Assembly (NCBI RefSeq): GCF_014656195.1
Contig: NZ_BNBY01000034.1
Location: 1 to 64,000, forward strand
Length of the DNA: 64,000 bases
Origin: Kitasatospora xanthocidica
GTDB taxonomy: Bacteria; Actinomycetota; Actinomycetes; Streptomycetales; Streptomycetaceae
Direction of reading: 5' to 3'
Below are positions 24,517-33,070 of this stretch, piece after piece (positions within the stretch are counted from its first letter, which is position 1; the number at the start of each line of letters is the position of its first letter). The translations under genes were made by a program, and so were the position numbers. Below the pieces are notes generated by a model. That model saw nothing but the letters and a program-made list of their open reading frames with translations. It had not been told where the DNA came from and did not search any database.

Positions 24517-25746
24517 ATGACTTCGCTCGCCCACCCGCAGCTGCGCTTCACGCCCACCGTGGCGGACCCCTCCGGCCCCCGGGAGCTGGTGATCCTCGGG
24601 TCCACCGGTTCGATCGGGACCCAGGCCATCGACGTGGTGCTCCGCAATCCGGACCGGTTCCGGGTGGTCGCCCTGTCGGCGGCCGGCGGCCGGGTGGAGC
24701 TGCTGGCGGAGCAGGCGCTGCGGCTGGGCGTGCACACCGTGGCGGTGGCCGATCCGGCGGCGGAGCCGGCGTTGCGCGAGGCGCTGGCCGCCAAGGCGGC
24801 GGGCCGGGCGCTGCCGGCCGTGCTGGTCGGTCCGGACGCGGCGACGGAGCTGGCCGCGATGGAGTGCCACTCGGTGCTGAACGGGATCACCGGCTCGATC
24901 GGGCTGCGGCCGACGCTGGCGGCGCTGGCGGCGGGCCGGGTGCTGGTGCTGGCCAACAAGGAGTCGCTGATCGTGGGCGGCCCGCTGGTGAAGGCGGTGG
25001 CGAAGCCGGGCCAGATCGTGCCGGTGGACTCCGAGCACGCGGCGCTGTTCCAGGCGCTGGCGGGCGGGACCCGCGCGGAGGTGCGCAAGCTGGTGGTCAC
25101 CGCCAGCGGCGGTCCGTTCCGCGACCGCACCCGCGGGCAGCTGGCCGGGGTGACCCCGCAGGAGGCGCTGGCGCACCCGACCTGGGCGATGGGCCCGGTG
25201 GTCACGATCAACTCGGCCACCCTGGTCAACAAGGGCCTGGAGGTGATCGAGGCGCACCTGCTGTACGACGTGCCGTTCGACCGGATCGAGGTCGTGGTCC
25301 ACCCGCAGTCGGTGGTGCATTCCATGGTGGAGTTCACCGACGGTTCGACCCTGGCGCAGGCGAGCCCGCCGGACATGCGGATGCCGATCGCGCTGGGCAT
25401 GGGCTGGCCGGACCGGGTGCCGGACTCCGCCCCCGCCTGCGACTGGACGAAGGCCGCCACCTGGGAGTTCTTCCCGCTGGACGACGAGGCCTTCCCGGCG
25501 GTCGAGCTGGCCCGCGAGGTGGGCACCCTGGGCGGAACGGCCCCGGCGGTGTTCAATGCGGCGAACGAGGAGTGCGTGGACGCTTTCCTGAGGGGCGGCC
25601 TCGCCTTCACCGGGATCGTGGACACTGTTGCCAAGGTCGTGGCCGAGCACGGCGTGCCCGCGTCGGGAACTTCCCTGACGGTGGAGGACGTCCTGCACGC
25701 GGAGGACTGGGCGCGCGCCCGGGCCCGCGAGCTGGCGGCGGGCTGA
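24517..25746 (+). CDS. dxr: 1-deoxy-D-xylulose-5-phosphate reductoisomerase
   Basis: Product of 409 residues, typical DXR length. It converts DXP plus NADPH to MEP, the first committed step of the MEP isoprenoid route. NADPH motif LVILGSTGSIGTQAIDV, NKESLIVGG, the metal/substrate loop VDSEHAALFQAL, and TASGGPFRD, HPTWAMG and NKGLEVIEAH are all intact. The final domain ends DWARARARELAAG. The ATG follows a purine-poor leader (ACAATGGGCGC). It is followed after 69 bp by the site-2 protease gene and then ispG, so the MEP genes bracket the protease. Confidence 0.97.
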   Translation: MTSLAHPQLRFTPTVADPSGPRELVILGSTGSIGTQAIDVVLRNPDRFRVVALSAAGGRVELLAEQALRLGVHTVAVADPAAEPALREALAAKAAGRALPAVLVGPDAATELAAMECHSVLNGITGSIGLRPTLAALAAGRVLVLANKESLIVGGPLVKAVAKPGQIVPVDSEHAALFQALAGGTRAEVRKLVVTASGGPFRDRTRGQLAGVTPQEALAHPTWAMGPVVTINSATLVNKGLEVIEAHLLYDVPFDRIEVVVHPQSVVHSMVEFTDGSTLAQASPPDMRMPIALGMGWPDRVPDSAPACDWTKAATWEFFPLDDEAFPAVELAREVGTLGGTAPAVFNAANEECVDAFLRGGLAFTGIVDTVAKVVAEHGVPASGTSLTVEDVLHAEDWARARARELAAG

Positions 25747-25815
25747 CGGCGGGCCGATGGCCTCGATCGCGGTAGGACCGGACGATGAGCGGAGCGGCAT
25801 GACGGAGGACCAGCG

Positions 25816-27120
25816 GTGGCAACGGTTTTGACGGTGGTCGGCATCCTGGTCTTCGTCATCGGGTTGCTCGTCTCGATCGCCTGGCACGAACTCGGCCACC
25901 TCTCCACGGCCAAGCTGTTCGGCATCCGGGTGCCGCAGTACATGGTCGGGTTCGGCCCGACCCTCTGGTCGCGCCGGAAGGGCGAGACCGAGTACGGCAT
26001 CAAGGGGATCCCGTTCGGCGGGTACATCCGGATGATCGGGATGTTCCCGCCGGGCGAGGACGGCCGGATCACCAAGCGCAGCAGCTCGCCCTGGCGGACC
26101 ATGATCGAGGACGCCCGCGAGGCCTCCTACGAGGAGCTCCAGGAGGGTGACGAGCACCGGCTCTTCTACACCCGCAAGCCGTGGAAGCGCGTCATCGTCA
26201 TGTTCGCCGGGCCGTTCATGAACCTGGTCCTGGCGTTCGGGCTCTTCCTGACCGTCATGATGGGCTTCGGCGTCTCGATGAACGTGCCGACGGTCAGCAC
26301 CGTCGCCCAGTGCGTGGTCAAGGCGGGCCAGCCCACCGACAACTGCCCGGCGGACGCCCCGCAGACCCCGGCCGCCCAGGCCGGGCTGAAGGCCGGGGAC
26401 CGGATCGTCTCCTTCGACGGCGACCGGATCCGCACCTACGACCAGCTGCAGGCGGACATCCGCCGCTCGGCGGGCCGGACCGTCCCGGTGGTGGTCGAGC
26501 GGGAGGGGCAGCAGCTCACCCTCAACCCGACCATCGCGGTCAACGACGTCCAGAAGTACGACGGCAACAACGTCCCGCTCAAGGGCCAGACCGTCAAGGC
26601 CGGGTTCCTTGGATTCACCCCTGCGAGTGGTGTCGTCCGGCTGGACTTCGGGCAGTCGCTCGACCGGATGTACGACATGACCGAGAACGGGGTGAAGTCG
26701 CTGATCGCCCTGCCCGGCAAGATCCCCGGGCTGTGGAACGCCGTCGTCGGCGACGCCCCGCGCGACCCGGACTCGCCGATCGGCATGGTCGGCGCCGCCC
26801 GGGTGAGCGGCGAGGTGTTCTCGCTCGACATCCCCGGCACCCAGCGGATCGCGTTCTTCGTGAACCTGCTGGCCGGCATCAACCTGTCGCTCTTCCTCTT
26901 CAACATGCTGCCGCTGCTCCCGCTGGACGGCGGGCACATCGCCGGCGCCGTCTGGGAGTCGGTCCGCCGCCGGCTCGCACGCCTGTTCAAGCGGCCCGAC
27001 CCGGGCCCGTTCGACGTCGCCAAGCTGATGCCGGTGGCGTACGTGGTGGCCAGCATCTTCATCGGCTTCACCCTGCTGGTGATGGTCGCCGACCTGGTGA
27101 ACCCGGTGAAGATCAGCTAG
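25816..27120 (+). CDS. RseP/RIP-type intramembrane site-2 zinc metalloprotease
   Basis: M50B peptidase of 434 residues. The zinc motif HELGH lies in the first membrane helix (SIAWHELGHLSTAKLFG), a PDZ domain spans about 170-270 (AQAGLKAGDRIVSFDGDRI), and the third conserved motif NMLPLLPLDGGH near residue 365 supplies the Asp ligand. About four membrane segments. It probably cleaves anti-sigma factors or signal-peptide remnants in the membrane. GTG25816 has GGAGGA 6 nt upstream. It lies between dxr and ispG, an arrangement retained in many bacteria. Confidence 0.95.
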   Translation: MATVLTVVGILVFVIGLLVSIAWHELGHLSTAKLFGIRVPQYMVGFGPTLWSRRKGETEYGIKGIPFGGYIRMIGMFPPGEDGRITKRSSSPWRTMIEDAREASYEELQEGDEHRLFYTRKPWKRVIVMFAGPFMNLVLAFGLFLTVMMGFGVSMNVPTVSTVAQCVVKAGQPTDNCPADAPQTPAAQAGLKAGDRIVSFDGDRIRTYDQLQADIRRSAGRTVPVVVEREGQQLTLNPTIAVNDVQKYDGNNVPLKGQTVKAGFLGFTPASGVVRLDFGQSLDRMYDMTENGVKSLIALPGKIPGLWNAVVGDAPRDPDSPIGMVGAARVSGEVFSLDIPGTQRIAFFVNLLAGINLSLFLFNMLPLLPLDGGHIAGAVWESVRRRLARLFKRPDPGPFDVAKLMPVAYVVASIFIGFTLLVMVADLVNPVKIS

Positions 27121-27264
27121 GACGTTCGGGTACGGCGGGTGTGCTGGGGTCCGTCGCCGTGCCGTACCGTGGAGGCCGGGTGCGCGATCGTCAGCGCGCC
27201 CGGCCCCGTCCGTTCCAACGGCCGGGCGGTCGACCACACCTCTACCCCGGGGAACCCTGCGCAC

Positions 27265-28425
27265 ATGACCGCGATCTCGCTCGGTATTCCGTCCCTGCCG
27301 CTCAAGCCGCTCGCCAAGCGTCGGTACTCCCGGCAGATCATGGTCGGCAACGTGCCGGTCGGCGGCGACGCGCCCGTCTCGGTGCAGTCGATGACCACCA
27401 CCGTGACCGCGGACATCAACGCCACGCTGCAGCAGATCGCGGAGCTCACCGCGTCCGGCTGTCAGATCGTCCGGGTCGCCTGCCCGTCGCAGGACGACGC
27501 CGACGCGCTGCCGATCATCGCGAAGAAGTCGAAGATCCCGGTCATCGCGGACATCCACTTCCAGCCGAAGTACGTCTTCGCCGCGATCGACGCCGGCTGT
27601 GCCGCGGTGCGCGTCAACCCGGGCAACATCAAGGCCTTCGACGACAAGGTCGGCGAGATCGCCAAGGCGGCCAAGGACGCCGGCATCCCGATCCGGATCG
27701 GCGTCAACGCCGGCTCGCTCGACAAGCGCCTGCTGGAGAAGTACGGCCGGGCCACCCCGGAGGCGCTGGTCGAGTCCGCGCTGTGGGAGTGCTCGCTGTT
27801 CGAGGAGCACGACTTCCGCGACATCAAGATCTCGGTCAAGCACAACGACCCGGTCGTGATGATCAACGCCTACCGCCAGCTCGCCGCCGCCTGCGACTAC
27901 CCGCTGCACCTCGGCGTGACCGAGGCCGGGCCGGCCTTCCAGGGCACCATCAAGTCGGCGGTCGCCTTCGGCGCGCTGCTGGCCGAGGGCATCGGCGACA
28001 CCATCCGGGTCTCGCTGTCCGCCCCGCCGGCCGAGGAGATCAAGGTCGGCAACCAGATCCTGGAGTCGCTCGGGCTGCGCGAGCGCGGCCTGGAGATCGT
28101 CTCCTGCCCGTCCTGCGGCCGTGCCCAGGTGGACGTCTACAAGCTCGCCGAGGAGGTCACCGCCGGCCTGGAGGGCATGGAGGTGCCGCTGCGGGTGGCC
28201 GTCATGGGCTGCGTCGTGAACGGCCCGGGCGAGGCGCGCGAGGCCGACCTGGGCGTCGCCTCCGGCAACGGCAAGGGCCAGATCTTCGTCAAGGGCGAGG
28301 TCATCAAGACCGTGCCCGAGTCGAAGATCGTCGAGACCCTGATCGAGGAGGCGCTCAAGCTCGCCGAGCAGATGCAGGCGGCCGGCGTCGAGTCGGGGGC
28401 CCCGACCGTCGTCGCGGGGGAGTGA
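27265..28425 (+). CDS. ispG: 4-hydroxy-3-methylbut-2-enyl diphosphate synthase (flavodoxin)
   Basis: Product of 386 residues. It reductively opens MEcPP to HMBPP, the penultimate MEP step, using a [4Fe-4S] cluster. The TIM-barrel half is seen in GNVPVGGDAPVSVQSMTTT, VRVACPSQDDADAL and DIHFQPKY; the cluster half has CPSCGR and GCVVNGPGEAREAD, which supply three Cys and one Glu ligand. ATG27265 begins the conserved N-terminus. A 145-bp gap after the protease gene suggests its own promoter, though none is obvious. Strong terminator follows at 28481. Confidence 0.97.
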   Translation: MTAISLGIPSLPLKPLAKRRYSRQIMVGNVPVGGDAPVSVQSMTTTVTADINATLQQIAELTASGCQIVRVACPSQDDADALPIIAKKSKIPVIADIHFQPKYVFAAIDAGCAAVRVNPGNIKAFDDKVGEIAKAAKDAGIPIRIGVNAGSLDKRLLEKYGRATPEALVESALWECSLFEEHDFRDIKISVKHNDPVVMINAYRQLAAACDYPLHLGVTEAGPAFQGTIKSAVAFGALLAEGIGDTIRVSLSAPPAEEIKVGNQILESLGLRERGLEIVSCPSCGRAQVDVYKLAEEVTAGLEGMEVPLRVAVMGCVVNGPGEAREADLGVASGNGKGQIFVKGEVIKTVPESKIVETLIEEALKLAEQMQAAGVESGAPTVVAGE

Positions 28426-28480
28426 CCCCCGCGTAGCGTGTCCTGATGACGCGGGGAAGCCCGCGTGAAGTTTTCCGGAA

Positions 28481-28510
28481 GCGGGGCCGTCCGTTCGCGG
28501 ACGGCCCCGC
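28481..28510 (+). terminator. ispG terminator
   Basis: Perfect 13-bp stem GCGGGGCCGTCCG / CGGACGGCCCCGC with a stable TTCG tetraloop, 55 nt past the ispG stop. No T-run, as is normal in this group. Confidence 0.9.
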
Positions 28511-28576
28511 AGCCGTAGCCGGGTGGGGCCACGGAGTAGGGTGCGGCCAGAGTCGTCTCAGTGAGGTGCTGTCTCG

Positions 28577-29470
28577 ATGCTCGATCGAGGTGTGATGCTC
28601 CCGAGCTCTTTCCAGGCCGCCCGGGCCCTGGCCACCACCCGGGTGCTGGAGCCGCCCGACCTCGCGGACGCTCTGGAGATCCTCCACCGTGACCCGGTCT
28701 CCAACGCCTTCGTCGCGACCCGGGTCGAGGCCGTCGGGCTGGACCCGTGGCGCCTCGGCGGAGAGCTGTGGGGCTGGTACGACGGGGACGGCGTCCTGGA
28801 CGCCCTCTGCTACGCCGGTGCGAACCTCGTCCTGGTCAACGCCGGGCCGGAGGCGGTCGCCGCGTTCGCCGAGCGGGCCCGTCGGCAGGGCCGGCGCTGC
28901 TCCTCGATCGTCGGACCGGCCGCGGCCACCGCGGCCTTCTGGGCGCTGCTGGAACGAAGTTGGGGCCCGCCCCGGGACGTGCGGGGCCACCAGCCGCTGA
29001 TGGCGACCTCGGTGCCCTCGGCGGAGATCGCCCCGGACCCGCTGGTGCGCCGGGTGCGGCGCGACGAGGTCGAGGCGCTGATGCCGGCCTGCGTGGCGAT
29101 GTTCACCGAGGAGGTCGGGGTGTCGCCGCTGGCGGGCGACGGCGGGCTCCTCTATCAGGCCCGGGTGGCCGAACTCGTCTCCACCGGACGGTCGTTCGCG
29201 CGGTTCGGGGAGGACGGACAGGTCGTCTTCAAGGCCGAGGTCGGGGCCGTGACGGAGGGCGCCTGCCAGATCCAGGGGGTCTGGGTCGCCCCGGAGCACC
29301 GGGGCCGGGGCCTGTCCGAGACGGGCATGGCGGCGGTCCTGGCGATCGCGCTGCGGGAGGTTGCGCCGGTGGTGTCGCTCTACGTCAACGACTTCAACCT
29401 GCGGGCCAGGGCGGCCTACCGGCGGGTGGGCTTCCAGGAGGTCGGGGCGTTCATGAGCGTGCTCTTCTGA
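28577..29470 (+). CDS. GNAT-family acetyltransferase with N-terminal DUF4081 domain
   Basis: Product of 297 residues. The first about 130 residues match the DUF4081 type found fused to actinobacterial GNAT domains (HRDPVSNAFVATRVEAVGLD, GGELWGWYDGDGVLDALCY). The C-terminal GNAT fold (about 150-290) has the acetyl-CoA loop GVWVAPEHRGRGLSE and the YVNDFNLRARAAYRRVGF helix. It probably acetylates an amine on a small molecule or protein; substrate unknown. GAGGTG lies 8 nt before ATG28577. In S. coelicolor the corresponding gene also follows ispG. Confidence 0.88.
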   Translation: MLDRGVMLPSSFQAARALATTRVLEPPDLADALEILHRDPVSNAFVATRVEAVGLDPWRLGGELWGWYDGDGVLDALCYAGANLVLVNAGPEAVAAFAERARRQGRRCSSIVGPAAATAAFWALLERSWGPPRDVRGHQPLMATSVPSAEIAPDPLVRRVRRDEVEALMPACVAMFTEEVGVSPLAGDGGLLYQARVAELVSTGRSFARFGEDGQVVFKAEVGAVTEGACQIQGVWVAPEHRGRGLSETGMAAVLAIALREVAPVVSLYVNDFNLRARAAYRRVGFQEVGAFMSVLF

Positions 29471-29569
29471 GGGCCGTGGGCGTGCTGTTCCGAGGGCGCC
29501 GACGGCGGCGGGCGGCCGGGTTCGGATCTTCGGCCGCGTCCGGGGGCCGCTGGTAGTAACGTCCGGAGC

Positions 29570-30118
29570 ATGGATCAGCTGACCGGGGTGACGATCGAGG
29601 CCATCGACCTTGCGGCCTGGGCGCCGCAGGCGCTGGAGGTCCAGGCGGTGGCGTTCGGCCTCACGCCCGAGGAGGTCGCGGTACGGCTGCACATCGTCGG
29701 GCGGCACGCCCAGCAGCCGGGGGTGATCGCCCTCGGCGCGATGAGCGGGGGGCGGCTGGTCGGCTTCGGGTACGGGATGCCCAACCAGCGGGAGCACTGG
29801 TGGAGCACGGTGATCGAGCCGTACCTGACCGCCCGCGGCCACGCGGACTGGCTGGACGGGGTGTTCGCCGTCACCGAGCTGCACGTGCTGCCGGAGTTCC
29901 AGGGGCAGGGGGTCGGCTCGCGGATCATCAGGACCCTGTGCGAGCGCTCGGGGCTGGACCGGAGCATCCTCTCGGCGATCGACGCGGAGACGCCGGCGCG
30001 ACGGCTGTACCGGGCACTGGGTTACCAGGACCTGGCGCGGGCCGTGCGGTTCCCGGCGACGGACCGGCTGTACGCGGTGATGGGCGCCCGGCTGCCGCTG
30101 CGGAGGACGGGAGCCTGA
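29570..30118 (+). CDS. GNAT-family N-acetyltransferase
   Basis: Single-domain acetyltransferase of 182 residues. Acetyl-CoA binding is indicated by VTELHVLPEFQGQGVGSRII, and the C-terminal AETPARRLYRALGYQ matches the final GNAT helix-strand. The central AMSGGRLVGFGYGMPNQREHWW segment is a distinctive loop, conserved in related actinobacterial proteins. Substrate unknown. It follows the DUF4081-GNAT gene by 99 bp in the same direction and converges with the phosphotransferase gene. Confidence 0.85.
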   Translation: MDQLTGVTIEAIDLAAWAPQALEVQAVAFGLTPEEVAVRLHIVGRHAQQPGVIALGAMSGGRLVGFGYGMPNQREHWWSTVIEPYLTARGHADWLDGVFAVTELHVLPEFQGQGVGSRIIRTLCERSGLDRSILSAIDAETPARRLYRALGYQDLARAVRFPATDRLYAVMGARLPLRRTGA

Positions 30119-30149
30119 GACCGAGGTCCAACGAGGTCCTGCTGAGGGC

Positions 30150-31073
30150 TCAGAGCGAGCCGGCGAGTTCCAGGTGGAGTTCGGCGTCCTCGCGGCGGTC
30201 CGTGGCGAGCGCGCGCAGCGCCAGGTCGACGGCGCGGAAGAGGGTCCAGCCGCGGAGGCGGTCCCGGTCGACGTCGAGGGCCTCGGAGAGCTGGTGCAGC
30301 CGGCGGCGGAGGGCGGCGGGTACGCCGGGGGAGCCGAGCAGGGTGTCGGCGCGGTCCATGGCGAGGCGGGCCAGGTCGTAGGCGCGCTCGCCGACCACCG
30401 GGCGCGGGTCGATGGCCAGCCAGGGCGCGCGGTCGGCGGCGAGGACGTTGCCGTGGTGGAAGTCTCCGTGCAGCAGGAAGGACTCGCCGGCCGAGCCGGC
30501 CAGGTCCCGGGCGGTGTCCAGGGCCTTGGTGACCAGGGCCTGCGCCTCGGCGACCGCGGGGTGCGAGCGCTGCTCCCCGACGCGGTCCGCGGTGGCGGCG
30601 ACCCGCTCGGCGAGGACGGGGAAGGGGTGCCCGTCGGGCGGCTCCACCCAGAGCCGGTGCAGCAGGCTGGTGGCCTCCAGCATCGCCTTGGGTTCGGCGA
30701 GGGAGCGCAGCGGGATCTCGCCGTGGAGGCGTTCCAGGAGGAGGACGCCCTCGGCGGGGTCGGCGGCGAGGAGCAGGACGGCGCCCCGGCCGGCCCAGTG
30801 GCTGAGCGCGGCGTGCTCGTGGGCCGTCTCGGGGGTGAGCAGGCCCGCCTTGAGGACGGCGGGGGACAGGTCGTCGCGGTGGACGTAGGCGACCAGGCTG
30901 AGGCTGCCGCCCGGGTCGAGGACGCGTTCCAGGGTGAGGTCCCAGCCGGCGAGGTGGGCGGCCACCCCGTGGGGGAGGGCGGCGAGCCACCCGCGGCCGG
31001 TCTCGCCGTGGGCGGCGGTGACGGCGTTCGTCAGCCAGGTGGGCACGGTGATGGTGGTTTCGGCTCCCGACAT
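30150..31073 (-). CDS. Aminoglycoside/hydroxyurea-type antibiotic phosphotransferase family protein
   Basis: Kinase-fold protein of 307 residues of the APH(6)/Hur family. The catalytic loop reads LLHGDFHHGNVL and the metal segment WLAIDPRPVVGERAYDLA, in which DPRP replaces the usual DFG-like motif as in this family. The N-lobe has LSLVAYVHRDD and AVLKAG with the ATP-binding Lys. Such genes are widespread in streptomycetes, and phosphorylation of an antibiotic or a self-made sugar compound is possible, but resistance cannot be assumed. It is transcribed leftward and converges with the GNAT gene. Confidence 0.85.
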   Translation of the reverse strand: MSGAETTITVPTWLTNAVTAAHGETGRGWLAALPHGVAAHLAGWDLTLERVLDPGGSLSLVAYVHRDDLSPAVLKAGLLTPETAHEHAALSHWAGRGAVLLLAADPAEGVLLLERLHGEIPLRSLAEPKAMLEATSLLHRLWVEPPDGHPFPVLAERVAATADRVGEQRSHPAVAEAQALVTKALDTARDLAGSAGESFLLHGDFHHGNVLAADRAPWLAIDPRPVVGERAYDLARLAMDRADTLLGSPGVPAALRRRLHQLSEALDVDRDRLRGWTLFRAVDLALRALATDRREDAELHLELAGSL

Positions 31074-31147
31074 GGGTCCATTGTCGGTGGTCGGCGGGGG
31101 GCCGGCCGTGCCAGGCGCGCCCGTCGGTGCGCCCGGACGCCCCCGGC

Positions 31148-32182
31148 TCAGCCCGCGGTGGGCGTGGCGGTGGGCGAGGCGGTGGGCGAGGGGGCCGGGT
31201 CGGCGATGCCGGGGAAGGGCCGGCCGGGGGCGCCCCAGCGGTGGGCGCGCAGGGTGCAGTCGCGCAGCGCGAGGGCGGCGGCGCGGCGGTGCGGGACGGG
31301 GACGGCGGCGACCAGGTCGGCGTAGACGGTGGTCAGCCGGGTCTCCAGGTGGGCGGCGAGCCTGGCGGCGTCGGCCGGGGAGCCGACCGGGAAGGGCAGC
31401 TGGTAGCCCCCGGCGGCGGGGGCGGGGGAGACGCCGAGGGAGGTGAGCAGGCGCTGCCAGCCGTCGCGCTGGGCCTGGTGGGCGGCGTGGGCGGTGCGGG
31501 CGTCGGCCCGCTGGGGGTCCTCGGGCAGGTGGGCGCCGACGACGCCGTAGCCGTAGACGGCGGCGTGCTCGGCGCCGAGCGCGTTCTGGAGGGCGGTGAC
31601 GGCCTCGGCGGACGGGCCGCGGGTCGGGGTGGCCGTGGGCGGGGCCGAGGGGGTGGTGGCGGGCTGGACGGGGGCCGGCGGGACGGGGGTGCCCAGGACC
31701 AGGGCGTGGCGGGTGTCGGCGGCGGCGACGGCGGCCAGCAGTCGGGCCAGGGACGGGCTCGCCGCGTCGAGGTCGGCGAGGAGGGAGTCGGCGGTCCGCA
31801 GTTCCAGCGCGGCCGGTCCGCCGGCGGCGGGGGTGGCGGGGGTGGTCGGCGTCCCGGTGGCGGTCGGGGTGCCGGTTCCGGTGCCGGTGCCGGTGGTGGT
31901 CACGGACGGTGACGGGGCCGAGGAGGGCAGGCCCTCGGCGAGGGCGGCGCGGTGGCGGACGTGCTCGGCGCGCGGCTCGGCGGTGCGGGCGTCGGGCGGG
32001 GTCAGGGCGTCGTACCCGGCGAGGAGGGCGTCGACGGCGGCGATCGCGCGGAGCCGGACGGGGACGTCCGGATCGGGGCGGAGGCCGGGGCCGCCGGCGG
32101 TCGGGCCGGTGCGGTCGGCGGTGCAGGCGGTGAGGGTGAACAGTCCGAGGGCCAGGAAGGTCCGTCGGCTGGGCGGCTGCAT
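31148..32182 (-). CDS. Tat-exported lipoprotein with ferritin-like (DUF4439) domain
   Basis: Product of 344 residues. The N-terminus carries a twin-arginine motif SRRTFLALG followed by a lipobox LTAC, so it is probably Tat-exported and lipid-anchored. A long Ala/Pro/Thr-rich middle contains a Thr-Gly repeat region (about 100-175). The last 150 residues form a four-helix ferritin-like domain (LQNALGAEHAAVYGYGVVGAHL, AHAAHQAQRDGWQRLL, RRAAALALRDCTLRAHRWG). Acidic and His residues there could bind metal. ATG32182 has GGAGTG 8 nt upstream; longer in-frame options lack signals. Genes of this kind usually precede rimP in streptomycetes, on the opposite strand. Confidence 0.87.
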   Translation of the reverse strand: MQPPSRRTFLALGLFTLTACTADRTGPTAGGPGLRPDPDVPVRLRAIAAVDALLAGYDALTPPDARTAEPRAEHVRHRAALAEGLPSSAPSPSVTTTGTGTGTGTPTATGTPTTPATPAAGGPAALELRTADSLLADLDAASPSLARLLAAVAAADTRHALVLGTPVPPAPVQPATTPSAPPTATPTRGPSAEAVTALQNALGAEHAAVYGYGVVGAHLPEDPQRADARTAHAAHQAQRDGWQRLLTSLGVSPAPAAGGYQLPFPVGSPADAARLAAHLETRLTTVYADLVAAVPVPHRRAAALALRDCTLRAHRWGAPGRPFPGIADPAPSPTASPTATPTAG

Positions 32183-32475
32183 CGGGGTCACTCCGGGGCG
32201 TGTACGGGAGGACGGCCTCCCCGCCTGCCCTCGTTGGCGTGAATGATTACAGAATCCCCACGTTCCCGGGCCCGGATCGGGCCGACGGGGCCCCGGACGG
32301 GCGGGTGTGACCTTGCTCGCAGTGGGTGGTGTGCGAGCCGTCGCGGATGGTCCGGAATCGGTGGTTGGGTACTTCACCGGATAGGCTTTGGGCCGAGCTG
32401 CCGTGACCCGGTGTGGCGCCGGGGGCGCGGGGCGACCTTCTGACAACAGCAGACGCGGCCGAGGAGTCCACCCGG

Positions 32476-33015
32476 ATGAGCACCACCCACACCGACCGGC
32501 TGCGAGCGTTGCTGGAGCCGCTGGCCGTGCAGGCCGGACTGGACCTGGAGGACGTCAGGGTCACCAAGGCGGGCAACCGCCGTCAGGTGCAGATCGACGT
32601 CGACACCGACGGCGGTGTGGACATGGACGCCATCGCCGAGTTCAGCCGGGTGGTCGGCGAGGCGCTGGACGCTTCGGACCTGATGGGTGACGAGGCCTAC
32701 CTCCTGGAGGTCGGCTCGCCCGGTGCGGAGCGTCCGCTGGTGCTGCCCCGGCACTGGCAGCGGGCCGAGGGCCGGCTGGCCAAGATCCACCTGGCGGACG
32801 GCGGGGAGGTCGTCGCCCGGGTGCTGGAGGCGGACGAGGACGGCGCGCTGGTCGAGGTGCAGCCGGTGAAGGGTCGCGGCCGTCCGAAGGAGCGCCGTCT
32901 GGAGTACGGCGAGGTGGCCCGGGCGCGGGTCCAGGTGGAGTTCAACCGCAAGGAAGACGAGAACCTCCTGGACGAGGCCGCCGACTTCGACGAGGGGGAC
33001 GACGGCGCCGAGTGA
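32476..33015 (+). CDS. rimP: Ribosome maturation factor RimP
   Basis: Product of 179 residues. RimP assists 30S assembly. The N-terminal domain has LLEPLAVQAGLDLEDVRVTK and RRQVQIDVDTDGGVDMDAIAEFSR, then YLLEVGSPGAERPL, and an SH3-like C-terminal domain with an acidic tail. ATG32476 has GAGGAG 9 nt upstream; earlier in-frame starts add no conserved residues. It opens the rimP-nusA-ylxR-infB cluster. The 293-bp gap upstream (32183-32475), divergent from the lipoprotein gene, should hold the promoter; a TAGGCT at 32382 is a possible -10. Confidence 0.96.
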   Translation: MSTTHTDRLRALLEPLAVQAGLDLEDVRVTKAGNRRQVQIDVDTDGGVDMDAIAEFSRVVGEALDASDLMGDEAYLLEVGSPGAERPLVLPRHWQRAEGRLAKIHLADGGEVVARVLEADEDGALVEVQPVKGRGRPKERRLEYGEVARARVQVEFNRKEDENLLDEAADFDEGDDGAE

Positions 33016-33070
33016 CCCCGGGCTGCCGTACGACCATGACGAACGTGACGAAAGACGAGGAGGCGTAGCC

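Noticed and set aside
23545..27909. A 1454-codon open frame on the minus strand opposite gabD to ispG.
   Set aside because: It lies across several well-recognised plus-strand genes, has Arg/Gly/His-rich low-complexity translation and no family motif. It comes from third-position GC bias.
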